Assembly (NCBI GenBank): GCA_032158295.1
Contig: CM063263.1
Coordinates: 12,658,974-12,722,973, forward strand
Length of the DNA: 64,000 nt
Reading direction: 5' to 3'
Source: Pycnopodia helianthoides
Taxonomy: Eukaryota; Echinodermata; Asteroidea; Forcipulatida; Asteriidae
The notes beneath the pieces were generated by a model that worked only from the letters and a program-made list of their open reading frames with translations, searched no databases and was not told where the DNA came from. Made by a program: the position numbers and the translations under genes. Positions 44,761 through 58,102 of this stretch are shown piece by piece; the first letter of the stretch is position 1, and every line of letters starts with the position of its first letter.

Positions 44761-47700
44761 TCGTCTTGGAGTGATTGTTTGTGCCATTAGCTTCCTCAGA
44801 GCTTCCAATGTCAGTATTTTCGGCCACATCACTGCGTGCATCTTTATCAAGTTTCTTCAGGGAAAACAAAAAACGAAAGGTCAAACTAAACTTCTGATAC
44901 AAAACAAAGTTTTTCTTCACTACTTTTTTAATTTGTACCGACTTTAAGAAAAGCAACCTGGGATAATTTGTGAAAAAAACTCCTAGACACTTTTGTACTG
45001 AGCTTACTTCATCCACATAGTACATTTCTATAAGCTAAATATTTCCCAGGTTGATTTCCGTACATATAGACCCCTTGCATAACGCGCAACGCTGCTGGTA
45101 AGCCAACAACATGCACAAGGCGCAACGCTGCTGGTAAGCTGACGACACTTTAACGCACCAACAACAGCCGGCGTTCTAGACTGGTACCTGTCTTTATCAG
45201 CAAGGATAAAGACAGGCACTATTCTTACAGGCCCAATGATTTCATTGGATAAACACGCAGTGGCGTAAGCTTTCGATATCTGTGTTATGATTGGTCGGCT
45301 CCGAAGTGGCATAGTTTGTCAGCTACCCACTTTCTATGCATGCGCGTGTGCATAATGTCTGTATATAATGTTGTTTTATTCACTATGTAATGTGTGTACA
45401 TGTGTAAAATAGGCTACGAATATCCGTTCGTGTATGAATGGGATGCGAGGTCAAAGGTACATCTGGCAGGGTCCTGCCAATCGCGCAAGGCCAGTATCTG
45501 GCGTTATTCACAAGCCTCGGAGTGTGACGTTAGGTGTTCAGGCTACTGTCATCCAATGATCTGCCTCCTTTTGCCTCACTGAGGGCGCTGTTTAAGAGTG
45601 TGACGCCATATGCAAGGGGTCTATTCCTTGATACTGTCGTTTTCTGGAGAAATTCCTTACATGATGCTAATCGCAAACCTTACCAGACTGTATTGGATCA
45701 CAGTATTCCTACCATACACAGTTTTTAATTCTACAGTTTACATGATGTTGTCATTCATAGTCATCTCATCAAAAATCCTGACATGCAATCTCGTTTTTTG
45801 AATAAAAAAAATTGAAAAAACTGCCATGCACTCAAATCTTTGTACAGTGCTATTCAGTTTTCTATGGCACTAAAAAAGAAGAAAAACTAGGAAACCAGCT
45901 GCTAAGTTAATTGTCTAATAATCACCGCCAGTTTAGAAACACTTTTTTAACAGAACGACTAAATCTAGCTGTACCTACCTTTCTTGCTTTGAGTCCACCA
46001 TACAGCATTGTGACAAACAAGCTGAACCAGTAGATGTGAAGCAGATATAAGACACTCAGCAAGAAGGAGAAGAAATACTTGGAAGGGTACGCCCCGATGA
46101 TCTCATGGCTCTCAATAAACACACTGTATATTATCCTGTCACAAATTAATATTAGATTGTTTAAAGTTTGATCAAGCAAATTTGCACGGCCTCTAGCTAA
46201 CGGGGCAATCTCGTTGGCGGAGTTGGTAAGACATCTGCTCTAGAATGGCAGAGGTCGTGGGTTCGAATCCCAACCGAGTATTACCTGTGGATATTTTCAC
46301 AGAACTTGGGAAAGTACTTAGTATACAGTTCTTTACGTACATCCGTGTTAGGGTAAAAACAAGAAAAAAAAACATCCTTAAAGGTAAGGTCGTATTTGGT
46401 AATGACTCAAAAAAACAAATTGGTCATTTTTTTATAAAAGCTAATTTGTCATAAAGATAGCATCCTGTGAAACTATTTTGTATGAAGCACCCCCACTGAT
46501 TAGAAATCAATAAAAGTATGACACAAAATATTTGAAAGTCCATAGATTGCCTAAAGGCAACTTTTGGAGGCTCAAATATCTGTTGTGTTGCTTAGTGAAT
46601 GCTACCAGAGATGCAGTTGGTACCCGCCGACACCCCGTAAGCCTGGATGAACTCCCTACGAACTAGAGACACCAGGGTAAACCCCTACTCTTCCAGCAAA
46701 CTTAATCATCACTGTAGCTTGGAAGCCTAAGGAAACCTAAATCTGAACAAGGGTGTTTGCTGTGAACCGAAACACCAGGGTAAACCCCTACTCTTCCAGA
46801 AACTTAATCTTCACTGCAGCTTGGCACCCCGAGTGGAAAAAATCTATTTTGGTATTGAGAATGTCTGAATTTAACAGATTTTTTTTTTTTCATATTTGGT
46901 AAAATGAAAAGCGCATTAAACTTACCAATATGGATACAACAAAATCCGGGTGAAAAAGAATACAGCACCGAATGTGATGAAGAAGATATGGGCCAGTATG
47001 CTAAACCCTGAATAGTTCGCAATCTTGGCACTCTGAGAAATTGGGGTAAGGGGGAAGTTGGGGTGGGGGGAAAGAGAGAGAAACATTCACAGTAATATCC
47101 ATCTTTCAGAAACTATCAAGAGTCATTTACAATCTTTTTAGTAGTTTTTGCCAATTGGCAGCTTTGGGAAGCTAGGTGGCAGCAGACATACCAAGTGAGA
47201 GTGAGAAACATTCACAGTAATATCCATCTTTCAGAAACTATCAAAAGTCATTTACAATCTTTTTAGTAGTTTTTGCCAATTGGCAGCTTTGGGAAGCAAG
47301 GTGGCAGCAGACATACCAAGTAAATGTCCATTGTTTACGTAGTTCTGAGCATGCACACATTTCCAACAATGGATTCTGCCACTTAGCTTTTCCTATTGAT
47401 CTCTGGCACAATATTAAGGAGATGTTAAATCTAAAATATCGCTTGACATTTGAGCCTTTTGCGAGTTAGATTTGAATAATGTCTGGTACAATGACTTGCT
47501 TAGTCTTACGTAGCCGCTTAAATTTGAATTCTTCAGACTAATGAGACATTTCCTTTGTCACATGGTTCAGGGCAAGGTTTTTGCGTATGCAGGTGGGCAC
47601 AGTAATGTACAGTTTCATTTCATTTCATTTCATTTATTCTGGTTGCGAAGCCAAGGACTCTCAGAAAGCAAACTTGATCACTATACTAGCCAAGAACCCC

Positions 47701-50700
47701 GTGGAGAGAAGACTGAAGGAAGTTTTCAGTTTTAGGTGTGGGAGGATAACCCCAGAGAAATATTCCAGGGAAAACCCACGCAATCAGGCAGGGACTGAAA
47801 AACCCACACAATCAGGCAGGGACTGAAAAACCCAATCCACGTAGTGCCCCGGTGTGATTTGAACCGGGGTCCCCAGAGGTGGAAGGCAAGGCAAGATACC
47901 ACTACGCCAACCCAACTGCCCGAACATGTCAACCGATTGGCTAGGGTTCATAAAAATTGTTACAGATGTCCAAGAAGTAAACAAAATGATCAAATTTGTT
48001 ACTCTTCTTACCTCAAGAAAGATATCGGAGATGTCATGAATGACCATAACAAGGGAACCTATACGAGTGAAGTTACAGGTGTAAGAGAACACAATCAACA
48101 CCACGGTGGCAATATGATGCACAAAATTGGCTGCAAAGTCCTGCACAGTCAAACAAACACAAAATTAATTATGGGTTTTTTATGAGCTATTTTGTTTAAA
48201 GGAACATTACAGAATTGGTTTTTGCTAACAAAACAGTTGCTGGCAGTGTAAGCACTTTATGTAATCCACCATATACATAAACTGACAAACCTGTAGAAGT
48301 TTGAGATCGGTCGCCCCTCTGGGTCACGAGAAAATAGTGAAAAACCGACTACACATTTGCAAGAAATCATATAGGTTCAACAGATGAATAAAACGCTCAC
48401 TGAGCGATAAACTCCAAACGGAAAATTAGTTTATTCATTTCTCATCAAATATGGCATTTCAGACAGAAATATTTCAAGGGATGTTTTCTACTACCATCAT
48501 CATTAGACCGTGTAAGTTTTATGTAAATCTGTGATCAAAAGTATATTTTTCAATTACCAATTCTGTAATGTTCCTTTAAACTAAAGCATCCAGATGTGCA
48601 GAGGTTACCGTTAACCTTGTTCTAGGAACACAAAATTAGTTATGGTTTTTTATATCAATTTTTGTCAGACTTAGTTACTTTGGCACAATGAGGAAATTAA
48701 TCCAGATGTACAGATGTTAACCTTGTTTTAGAATCAACCAGCGCTGTCAAGGTAATACCAAAAATAATATTCTTTATCCAATAATGCAAATCGAATAAAC
48801 CAAAGTTCAAATAAATAGAGCAAATGATAAATACCAGCAAAAATGGGGCTGTCCTATCACATGTAATTGCCTAATCAAGGATGAATGAAGATTTTATTTC
48901 GATTAAAATAAAAATGTCAGAATTGTTCCAACCTTTCTTCGGACATCTGTGAAAATGGAGAGCAGCAGGGCTATGTAGAAGGCCAGTTCTATCAGATAGT
49001 AGTTGAAGAGGGGGGTTGTAAGAGGCTGTAAACAAAGAACAGAACATTTAACATGGTATTTGAGCTGATAACCTTATTCTGATAAGCATAATTTTGTTGC
49101 GCTTAGCTTATTTTGTTGTGCTTAAGCAGCTCTAAGAAAAGCTGAAGATCGAAGATAAAGAATTTTATTCAGAATTTATTTTTTCTCAGCAAAAATTTGA
49201 AGTAACAGTTTTGGCAGGTAACCCATAAATTCTAAGGGCCGTATCACACAGGGCAATTTTCAGGCAAAAAGTACCAGGCAAGCTCTGAATTATTTTCTTG
49301 AAGATGCAAAGACAATGTCTGCAAAATGTCTTTTGTTTCATCGATGTATTCCTCTTGCATGCAGTGCATTTGACTGCCTCCGAGTTGCTTACGAAAATTG
49401 CTGTGTTTGACGAAGCCCTTCAGCAAGCTTTAAATGTGCTTTCCAAATTTAGTAATGAGGGACCGTTGAAACAAAAATAATCATGATAAATTTGATTATG
49501 TAGAAATTGATTGAACGTCTGCATAGTGCCGACAATACATTACAACAATAACATTGAGCCTGTAAGTGGACGGACGTTCGAGCAAAAGTTGACAACGACA
49601 TTTTGAAGTGGTCCAAGTGGATCAATGGCATCAAAGACTCACATGTAATGGGAAGTTGATCCAGCAGAGACGAGAGCTCCAGAACCAATCCTCTTGAGGG
49701 AGATGATATATACCGTAGAGAAAGACCACCGTATAAAATGCAAGGCGCCACCTAGAGACAAAATTTGATGTAAAAGTTCATCAGGAAAATACATCCTCTG
49801 CACAATCTCGAATCAAAAGTAAGATGAGGGATGAAAGAGTTGAAAATATTGGCAAATAAAAACACAACCCCTCGTGATTGACTGTGAACCTTCCCAAATT
49901 TGATAAAACACTTCAGTAAATTGTACAGCTACAAAACCTTGCAGTGACTGTATGGAATACTTTGCCTGAACATTTTATCATATTGACTCTATCAAACTCC
50001 CAGGGAAAAACTCAAGACTATTTACAATATTATGGACAAATCTTACAAACACTTAGTGTCTTACGACAACAGTTAGTGGACTTAAGAATGAAATTTCCAT
50101 CAAACTCAGGAAAAACATAAGTGCAGAAGTAAGATTTAATAATCAAAATACAACAAATGTTGTGTAATTTTAAAGGAATAAAGTGGATTTGGGAATGAAG
50201 CTTTGAGTGACTTAAGGAATCTTACGAGGTTTCAGTGAACTTCTTGAGAGGTGACGGACGATCTTGGTTCCTCCTCCTTCTGAACCACCTCTCCACTCGT
50301 CTCACTGACCAATCCAACTGCTTCCCAAGGCCTTCAAGACGTTTATGGTCAGGGGAACGCGTGACTGACAGAAACGCTTTCTCTAAGATGAGATTAGGCT
50401 CTGGTTTGTAGCCGCTAGATGAGCGGATGCCGATCGCCACGGCGATTGGAGAGAATATTAACCTGTTAAAATATACATAAAGAAGGATCAATTAAGTACG
50501 ATTGAAAATCCACAGCACCTGTTATTGATTTTACCATTAAAAATCATAAATGGAAAGTAAAATAATAATACTGACAACTTTTTATTCATATTCCTTGTAA
50601 AACATAACTATCATCAATTTTTTTATCTTTTTTTTTCCCAGCATGTTTGGTTGGGAATAAACAATCCAATGAAATCGTTTCTGTTCGGCCGATTTACCAC

Positions 50701-53700
50701 ACTTTCTATTCTCTTTAAACTCATCATGTACTGATCAAAAATTGTGAACAGGAATTATCTTGTCATGATGGATACACTTTACATTATGTCGCAATGATTG
50801 GAAGTGACTTGCACATAAATGCATCAACACGCATGTACATGGACTAATACCAGTAATGACATCGGAGGTCAGGTGATTGTTAAGCAAACTGAAAAACGGA
50901 AACTGAACTTACAGAAAATTTGTCTGAAATCTGGTCAATAAATTCATCAGAAGAGAGTCTGCTCGTTGTTTTTAATTTCAATGTAAATTTTTCTGCTTGT
51001 TACCTTAATAACATTCAAATAATTGTTTAACTGCTTGTCACATTTTTAAGTTCCTTAGATAAATTATTCTTTACACCTGCTTGTTAACCTTTTTAAATTT
51101 AATCAATCATTATTTTTTTCATCTGCTTGCACATATTTTAACTTGAATGTTATTTTTTATGTCAGCTCGTTGTGTTAAAATAGGTTTATTTTCCTTCTTG
51201 TTTTCATAGTGACAGGAAACAAGACTTTCCCATTCACAGTTTCGGTTACATGTGCACTGCAGTTTGACTTGACCTCTACCTCTCACTTCAAAATCAAAGC
51301 AAAACCTGAAAGCACCAGACTGTTACCAGGGTAACCATTTCAGGTCTTTCTTGCCACTAAAAAAGTGAGCCCTATATTTGATAAAATCCTACGAGTATCA
51401 AATTAACGGCTCTTTGAAAGCACTTAACTGTGTTAGAATGGAGGTTGACAATGGCCTTGATATGGCATAATAACAGAAATCCAGTACAAGCATGTAGAAT
51501 GAAGGGCATTCCAGGGCTCGCCCTTAACACTAGCCCGGCGTACATTGTCTAGTAAAAAATGCTATGGGCTAACACCACTTCTCAACTTGCCCTATGGGCT
51601 ACTCAAAACTGTGCAACCTACTTGTTTAAAATGCTCATTTCTTCCTTTTCAAGTGTAAATAATTAATGTATAAAATGTGTTTTGTTATTGAGTGTGTGAA
51701 TATAACTTCATTTGATCATTAATCATTAGGCAAAACACATCAGAACATTACATTTATGGCAATTCCTGTTTATATCGGGGGCCTGGGCTACTAAAACTTC
51801 CTGGGGGCAAGTAAAATGCACAGTTTACTGTCCAGCAGGCATTCACATGTCGTACACAATGATGTATACAGGTAATCTCTCAGAATGTGTCTGGACTAAA
51901 AAGACACATAACTGTGTGCTGAAGTACATCACATTTAATACAAATCTTATTTCTACAAAGATGAGGATGTAAAATTTCCTGAATAATGGGGGGCCTGGTT
52001 TTCCCCTTTAATCTTGAGACCTGGAACCTCCCACTAATACAGAACTACAGGTTTGGACATGAGGTGGACTATTTCTTTCTCCCTTTGGTGACTGTTTTAC
52101 TTCTTTCAAGACAATTTGAAGACTCACGGATGCTTTGAGAAAATCCGGAGGAATCATATACCTAAAGCAAGTAGTACAGCATTTAATAATTAGACAAAAC
52201 TTGATTTATAATCTCAGTGGGTTTTTAGAAATTGATTCAAATATTCCTTTCCAAATACTCCTCTACAATCCAGATAACTATTTTGTCAGCTCTAACAATC
52301 CTGTATAATACCTTTAAAACAGGGGATCATATTTGAATACATTCCTATTTGTCACTATTTCCGTTACGAACATTTGATCTCAACCACTTTCCCATGGTAC
52401 AAAAAAAAAATGGCAACTTAACCCTACTTCAACTGCCTTGCCATTCAATGTCATTTTGAGCTGTCTGCCTGGTGTTGATTTACCCTCTGTCATGAATTAC
52501 CTGCAGTTCATACCCTAATGATATAATGTGGACCCATATAATGTAGTGAAAGCAATACACAGCACACATTCACCACTAGCTCTGTGTGGATCATCACGCC
52601 ACCAGTCACAGTCGAATGATTTCAACTCAATTGGAAACCGCTAGCAGAGTAGGAGGGCCTAAAATTTACTAGCCCTTCAGTTTCAAATACTTCTTTCTCC
52701 AATGGGGGACTTTGGAACGCTAGATGGCAGAAGACTTTACAGGTAAATTTCTATTGTTTACTAGTTCTGAGAATGCGCATATTTCCGAGAACAATGGATT
52801 TACCTGGTAAGTCTGCTGCCACCTAGCGCCACCAAAAGTCTCCCATTGCGAAAGCGGAGGATTCAGAAGGACTTGGGCCAGTAGGCCTTAACGAACTGCA
52901 TACATAGGGTTAAGCAATCAAATCTTATCTACGTCCGAACAACTTGGCTTGGAGTGACATAGGAGAAGAGGGAAATGGATAGTATTTAGGCCACATGCTA
53001 GCCAAACCTCGTGTCTGTCAGCAGGGCTCGTGCAGTCCATGGAGGTAGAAATAGTCCAACAGAATTAAACAAAACATGCAGATGAAACTTCCCTTCCTAC
53101 ACATTGATACGTAAATGACTGAGCATACTATAATGTCAGGCCTTGCGCTTTTAGCTTTTTGTAAAGTAGCCCACTTGACGAATATATTGTGCATTTTACT
53201 TGCACCCAGGAGGTTTTAGTAGCCCAGATTTTAAACATGTATTACATCAATCATTAAACATGTATCTTTCTGGTGAATGATAGTGATTAGGCCTGGGTGA
53301 CTAAAGCCACTAGTGTGGAAGTTGCGACTATTGATTGCTCTATCCAGTGGCCGCTGCCGATTTTCAACTACCAGTTAACAGCGCCTCCACGACTACTGAA
53401 AAAATAGTCGCGACTTGTATCAAAGTCGCGACTAAATGAAGGGCGAGTGGTCGGGTAGTAAATTTCACTAGTCACCCCAGGCCTAGTAGTGATCGCAACC
53501 ACTATATTGGTAAAATGAAGTTACATTCACTTACTCGAAAAAATACTTTTTTAAATTTATGTTATTAAAAAGTAGACTGCACAAATTTTTTGGTAGCCCA
53601 CAGGGCAAGTTGAGGAGTTTAGCCCATACCAGAATTGACTAGATATCGACACCAGGCTAGTGTTAAGGGCGAGCCCTAAAAGTAACTCCAGTGTCCAGCA

Positions 53701-56700
53701 GTACTGGTTTAACAACAGCACGGTGACAAGCCTAACAACATTTAACCTGGTTTGGGGTTGGTGAACAAAGAAAAATTGACTAGAGCGGATTTGAACCAAC
53801 GACCTCCGGATTAACGTACCGGCGCTCTACCAACTGAGCTATCTAGCCCTATGTTGGCGGTCTCCCTATTTTGTCAATATCTTTGTTCAGGGGTGCCAGT
53901 CAGAAGCCATGCAACCGTTAACTGCCGTGTAGCCAGGGATCACACCCAAGTTTACGATACAACCTGGGAAGCAGCAGCCATGGGATCACCTTGAGGGGAT
54001 GTGACTTTTTTAATTTAAATGTCAAGTAATGAACCACAAGGGAAACTGACTGGGTAAATTCCCAGTCAGTTTCAATTGTGGTTCATTACTTGACAACATT
54101 ATAAACTGCAATCTCATTCAGTATTGACTTGACATTTCCATGTAATGACCAATTATCAGACATGATCACTGATCAAACAACCAGGATTACCACTAATCCC
54201 CCGGGATTACCACTAATCCCCCAGTCAAACATACACAGTCTAGCAAGGTTTGTCACTGACAGAAAAAGTACCAGACTCAAATGTAAATATTGACATCACT
54301 AATGACCATGGAAGGCCAATTTAAAAATTAAGAGAAAAACAATAGATGAGTAATGAGACTTTCACCTGGTACCCACCATCTCTCAAAGTTGAGAGATGGT
54401 GGGTACCAGGTGAACGTTTCATTGTTTACATTGAACTCGGTCATTCAAAACATTGGATTCTACCCAGAGGACTTCACAAGTCTACCATCAATTGACTACT
54501 GATATCAAGTGACACAGCCGCAGTGTAAAAAAGCAACATGTAAAATATATATTTATGAATATGTTTCTCGTCATTATTGCACACACTGTACTACATGTCC
54601 GCCTGGTTTGGTTGAAATCAATAGCCCATCTCATAATGCCAGTCAGCAGACATTTTCTGCTCGCCAAGCAGCTCTTGACACAGTTTCTATTCCACAACCA
54701 ACTGCTTACCCTATAAGCAAAGCAAAGCATGCTAACTTGCCGATAGATCTCTCAGCAGCAAATGACACAATGCAAAAGCACTGCCACCTCCTCTTCATCA
54801 TTTATGAAATACACAAGCACTTAATATGCTAATATCTCGACTAAAGTAATCATAAAATTGCTCTACCAGTAAACAGCTTTGTGGAATTTGAGTCTAGATC
54901 CTTACTACTATACATGTATGTTTTGTGTTGAATAAAAGATGAATGAAGACTGCAGAGTGCCTAATTGTTTATTTATGCGCACACAGAATATGTGATGCAT
55001 AACCTTCAATCATAAATCAAGCAGTCCATCTTAGTAGTTCATTCTCTCTTTGATACACATATCATTGTACATAGTGTATCTTTCTTTTTAGCTACAATGT
55101 CAATTAGTGCAAAAAAGCAATTTATTATTAGTGGTTGCTTTGTGAGCAGCAGAGATCTCTTCTGACTTTTTTTTTTTGGGGGGGGGGGGGTTGTGAAGGT
55201 CATCTTAAAAGACCACTCAAGGTGAGAGCTTGAATATTAGATGAGACAAAAAGAGCTTGTGGTAGAGAAAGAGGAATTCTCTAAGAAGTCTGCATTAATA
55301 AATGAACCATATTTACATAGGAATCAAGGTCATTACCATGACAACAGGGTCAACTGTCTCAAACCCAGGCATTCTGGGAAATATATTTGAAGGCATTACA
55401 CTGTTTGAATACAAAACAATTCAAAACCAGAGGTAAACGAAGGCTTGTATGGACTATCGCATAGAAGTTTAAATTATTTTCGGGGTCAAGTTAGAAATTA
55501 GACCATCAGCTTTTTGAGATATGGTGGACACTGTTCGCTACATGCAAGGATCCGCCATGTGTGTGCCCTCGACTTCATGCTTCATGTGTATTATATATAT
55601 CCGTTTGTATGAAAGTGTTGTTACATTGCCGTGACAATACAGAGCTATTATAATGCTTCTATTCACTTTTGTCCCCACCTCGAGGCTCTACACGCATTGC
55701 TGACCACGCAAAGGGCAAAAAGGAGTGCACTGTATTGTGTCCACCATATCTCAAAATTACTTACTGGACAATTTCAAGGTGAAAGTTGCCAACACTGTAC
55801 AAATAAAACTACAGATAAATCCAATGTTTTCCTTTTAGAGTGGCAGGAGTAGTTTGCTGGCCTAGTGCCAGTTGAAAACTTCCGTGGGGTCCAACTGGCT
55901 TATTTATTTGTTTCTTTTCACAGCTAGTTGTTTTAACCCGCTGGCCTGAACTAGTTTTATGGCTTTAATAAAACTCCTGACAACTGACAATATTGAAAAA
56001 GAAATAAATACAAATTATGGACCAAGGTGAAATACTTACTGAGGATTAGTGATTAAACAAGCTTGCTGGTCCTTGTAAATCTATCTGTAGCTAAACAGAA
56101 CTGTTGTTCTCTTATCAAACTTTACATGGGTTTACCCATATATATTTTATATTAATAAAATATTGACATCAATCAAGGACATGATGTAAGTTCGTGACCT
56201 GCCATTTTTAGTTTACAATGACCCTTCAACCTTGACCATGTTGACCTTACTAAAGGATATCCTGATGAATCAACAGATCATCAATCAAATAAAAAAAATT
56301 CAAACTAAAATCGCATCCTAAAGCCCGGTTCATACTTTCTGCGAATGGGAATCAAATTTTTACGTCACAAATTTGCATCAACAATTCGCACTCAACATTC
56401 GCAGCGAAAACAGAGCTGTGACGTCAAAACTCGCTTTGCATCAATTGGTATTCGCAGGAAGTTTGAACCGGGCTTCACTCAAAAATATCTTAACAGATAC
56501 TGTTGGAGTCAGTAGTTTGGGCAAACCATTGGGTTTCTCTCTGGCTTCAGAATATATGCTGAAAATTTTAATCTGCATCAGACCACCACTTTCTCATTCA
56601 TTATGACAAACAGAAAACATTCAGTTAGATAAGATTTGTTCCTTAACACTTAAAGGCATGAATACATGTACTTTTGGTAAAATACTTATTGTCAAAGACT

Positions 56701-58102
56701 AATTCCTCACATGGGCCCAATTTCATGGCTGTGCTTACGCGGATTTCTGTGCCTACTGCCCTTAGACCTATGTGCTTTATTAGGCGCCGTAAGCGCTGAA
56801 TTCCACGGTAAGCAGAACCATGAAAATGGACTTGGCCAGATGTATCCCAACATATTATATGCATGTAATAACACACCTGTGAATTTTTTTGGCTCAAATG
56901 GTCATCGAAGTTGCAAGAAAATAATGAAAGAAAAAACACCCTTGTTGCAATGAATTGTGTGCTTTCAAATGACTGAGACTGATTCAAAGTGAGAAATAAC
57001 AACTTTCTCAAAAACTACGTTACTTCAGAGGGAGTCGTTTCTCACAATGTTTTATACGATCACCAGCTCTCAGGTGCTCCTTTCAAGTATGTTCTTCTCG
57101 AGTAATAACCAAAAGAATTCTCTGCCTTTAATTGGCAATACATTGTGCATTACATGTACTTTGGTAAGGTAGCCACGAAACATTACTTCAAATTGCTCAG
57201 TGAACAATAAATACAACTGCCCAGAGCACTGTAGTGTTAGAGTTATTAAGCTTGACTTGAAGAATAGTTTGGCAGTGGGAACCATAGTAAAAGCAAGTAC
57301 AAATTCACTAACAAAACATTGGAGTTTGTCTTGAATTGAACATCATTCATGATTCATGGAAGGTATGGGACTGCCTGTTTATGATGGAAATACATACAAT
57401 AGTAGTCGTATTTGTAGAATTACTTCCACCTGCATGACCCGAGACTGAGAGATTTCAAATGACTAAAAGTAAAACCAGGCATGGATGGTCCAAACTATAA
57501 CAAAGACTGAACCATTGAGGAAGCAAATAAACTAGAAGTAGAAGTAGTACAAATTGAGAACATGTAATTTGGATTGTAGGCAACAACTCCAGTCCAAATT
57601 ACATTTTCTAAATTTTTATCATGTTTATTTTTATTCTAAACTCTTTTTACTCGAATATTTCATTATTGTCCAAATAAATTGAGAAAAGTAACCATCACAC
57701 ACACGGCCAGACACCTTTTATCATTTTTTTCAGAAACATGGAAGAATGTTCTTCTTCCATGATGGGAGATAACCTAAAATATACTGATGTTGACAGCACC
57801 AATCGAGAGGAGAGGTACGTACAATTAAGTACGTACACCCCCGACCGGCCCACCACAGACTGAGGCAGTCATATGACACTGTTTCGAAACACCCGTGGAT
57901 CCGAGTTCCAGTCACCCTCCCTGACTCACCTTTCGCAGAATAACCTAAGTATGATCAGGCTAATCGCCATCATCAACACAACTTTGAAATCATCGATCTG
58001 TGGATATCTCGCATCTTCCGTACTGCGAAGATCGGCCCAGGTCACATTAGCTGGAAACCAAAATCGCTCGTTTAAAACATATGCAGCTAACCCACCCGCC
58101 AT
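44729..58102 (-). CDS. CERS5/6-like: ceramide synthase, CerS5/6-type, 8 exons, 376 aa
   Basis: Ceramide synthases N-acylate sphingoid bases with acyl-CoA in the ER membrane. Minus-strand exons are 58102-57930, 50462-50226, 49751-49643, 49025-48933, 48140-48012, 47032-46926, 46135-45979 and 44854-44729. Phases agree throughout. The N-terminus NERFWFPANVTWADL is a CerS hallmark. Exon 2 encodes the Hox-like domain (KRLEGLGKQLDW, ERWFRRRRNQDR). Exons 3-7 are the TLC/Lag1 catalytic region, with FVHHIATVVL and IHDISDIFLE carrying the His-His and Asp residues needed for activity. The C-terminus has DARSDVAEN, matching the acidic phospho-regulated tail of CerS2/5/6. I chose the ATG at 58102 by alignment; an in-frame ATG at 58192 lies upstream. 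The roughly 7.5-kb first intron is unusually long. Length is close to the family norm. Confidence 0.92.
45064..45625. mobile_element. ~560-bp DNA element in CerS intron 7
   Basis: Ends ATAGACCCCTTGCATA and TATGCAAGGGGTCTAT are inverted repeats, flanked by TA-rich sequence. The interior has a duplicated GCGCAACGCTGCTGGTAAG. A fragment of the same element is at 39470-39535. Non-coding. Confidence 0.65.
46200..46365 (+). repeat. tRNA-derived SINE in CerS intron 6
   Basis: A box GGCGGAGTTGGTAAGACATC and B box GGTTCGAATCC are well spaced, but the cloverleaf is imperfect and a long non-tRNA body follows. Better read as a SINE than as a tRNA gene. Confidence 0.6.
46640..46825. repeat. local direct duplication (~64 bp)
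   Basis: ACACCAGGGTAAACCCCTAC then TCTTCCAG...CTTAATC...CACTG(T/C)AGCTTGG occurs twice, at about 46669 and 46770, in CerS intron 6. Confidence 0.6.
47081..47325. repeat. tandem duplication (2 x ~120 bp) in CerS intron 5
   Basis: AGAAACATTCACAGTAATAT through GGTGGCAGCAGACATACCAA appears twice, nearly unchanged, so it is recent. Part of it also occurs at 52690-52850. Confidence 0.75.
47600..47925 (-). repeat. tRNA-derived SINE with CATTT run
   Basis: On the minus strand, A box TTGGCGTAGTGGTATC and B box GGTTCAAATCAC. The far end is a (CATTT)n run at 47608-47635. An internal 30-bp unit (AACCCAC(A/G)CAATCAGGCAG) is repeated at 47765-47828. Confidence 0.65.
51505..51840. repeat. dispersed repeat, plus-orientation copy in CerS intron 1
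   Basis: GGGCTCGCCCTTAACACTAG, AACTTGCCCTATGGGCTAC and GGGGGCAAGTAAAATGCACA recur inverted at 53120-53700, making a pair of arms about 1.3 kb apart. Related words occur at 62460-62740. Confidence 0.6.
52680..52860. mobile_element. fold-back element in CerS intron 1
   Basis: CTCCAATGGGGGACTTTGG..GCTAGATGGCAG..GACTTTACAGGTAAA is mirrored by TTTACCTGGTAAGTC..CTGCCACCTAGC..CCAAAAGTCTCCCATTG. No coding content. Confidence 0.65.
53120..53700. repeat. dispersed repeat, inverted copy, with nested fold-back
   Basis: Inverse of the 51505-51840 element (GTAGCCCACAGGGCAAGTTG, CTAGTGTTAAGGGCGAGCCC). A nested fold-back at 53285-53485 opens GGCCTGGGTGACTAAAG and closes CTAGTCACCCCAGGCCT. Confidence 0.6.
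53787..53935 (-). repeat. tRNA-derived SINE
   Basis: The tRNA-like head has a perfect D arm (GCTCAGTTGGTAGAGC), B box GGTTCAAATCC and a near-complete acceptor stem, but C replaces the invariant U33. A SINE body shared with 33-110 follows. I do not call it a tRNA gene. Confidence 0.65.
54020..54095. repeat. 76-bp hairpin, ~35-bp arms
   Basis: TGTCAAGTAATGAACCACA, spacer, AAACTGACTGGG, then the inverse CCCAGTCAGTTT, spacer, TGTGGTTCATTACTTGACA. It lies in CerS intron 1. Confidence 0.75.
54181..54223. repeat. 20-bp tandem duplication
   Basis: GGATTACCACTAATCCCCC is repeated twice in succession, midway between two large hairpins. Confidence 0.7.
54361..54414. repeat. perfect 26-bp inverted repeat with 2-nt spacer
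   Basis: The arm starting TTCACCTGGTACCCACC is followed after AG by its exact inverse. Such a near-perfect palindrome is expected to be unstable, so it is either new or maintained. Confidence 0.85.
55512..55756. mobile_element. 245-bp MITE (GGTGGACA family)
   Basis: Ends TTTTGAGATATGGTGGACAC and GTGTCCACCATATCTCAAAA are perfect inverses. A shorter relative is at 7166-7267. In CerS intron 1. Confidence 0.75.
56687..57080. repeat. dispersed repeats (two families, nested)
   Basis: A member of the TTGTCAAAGACTA repeat (see 26495-26800), with a GGGCCCAATTTCATGGCTG-type palindromic unit nested at 56714-56830. In CerS intron 1. Confidence 0.6.

Noticed and set aside
46204..46275. tRNA gene on the plus strand
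   Set aside because: A and B boxes present but the stems do not pair well and a SINE-like body follows.
53787..53862. tRNA gene on the minus strand
   Set aside because: Good D arm and B box, but C33, a mismatched anticodon stem and acceptor end, plus a SINE body shared with another copy.
56643..57011. 122-codon minus-strand frame
   Set aside because: Lies in two nested dispersed repeats within CerS intron 1.
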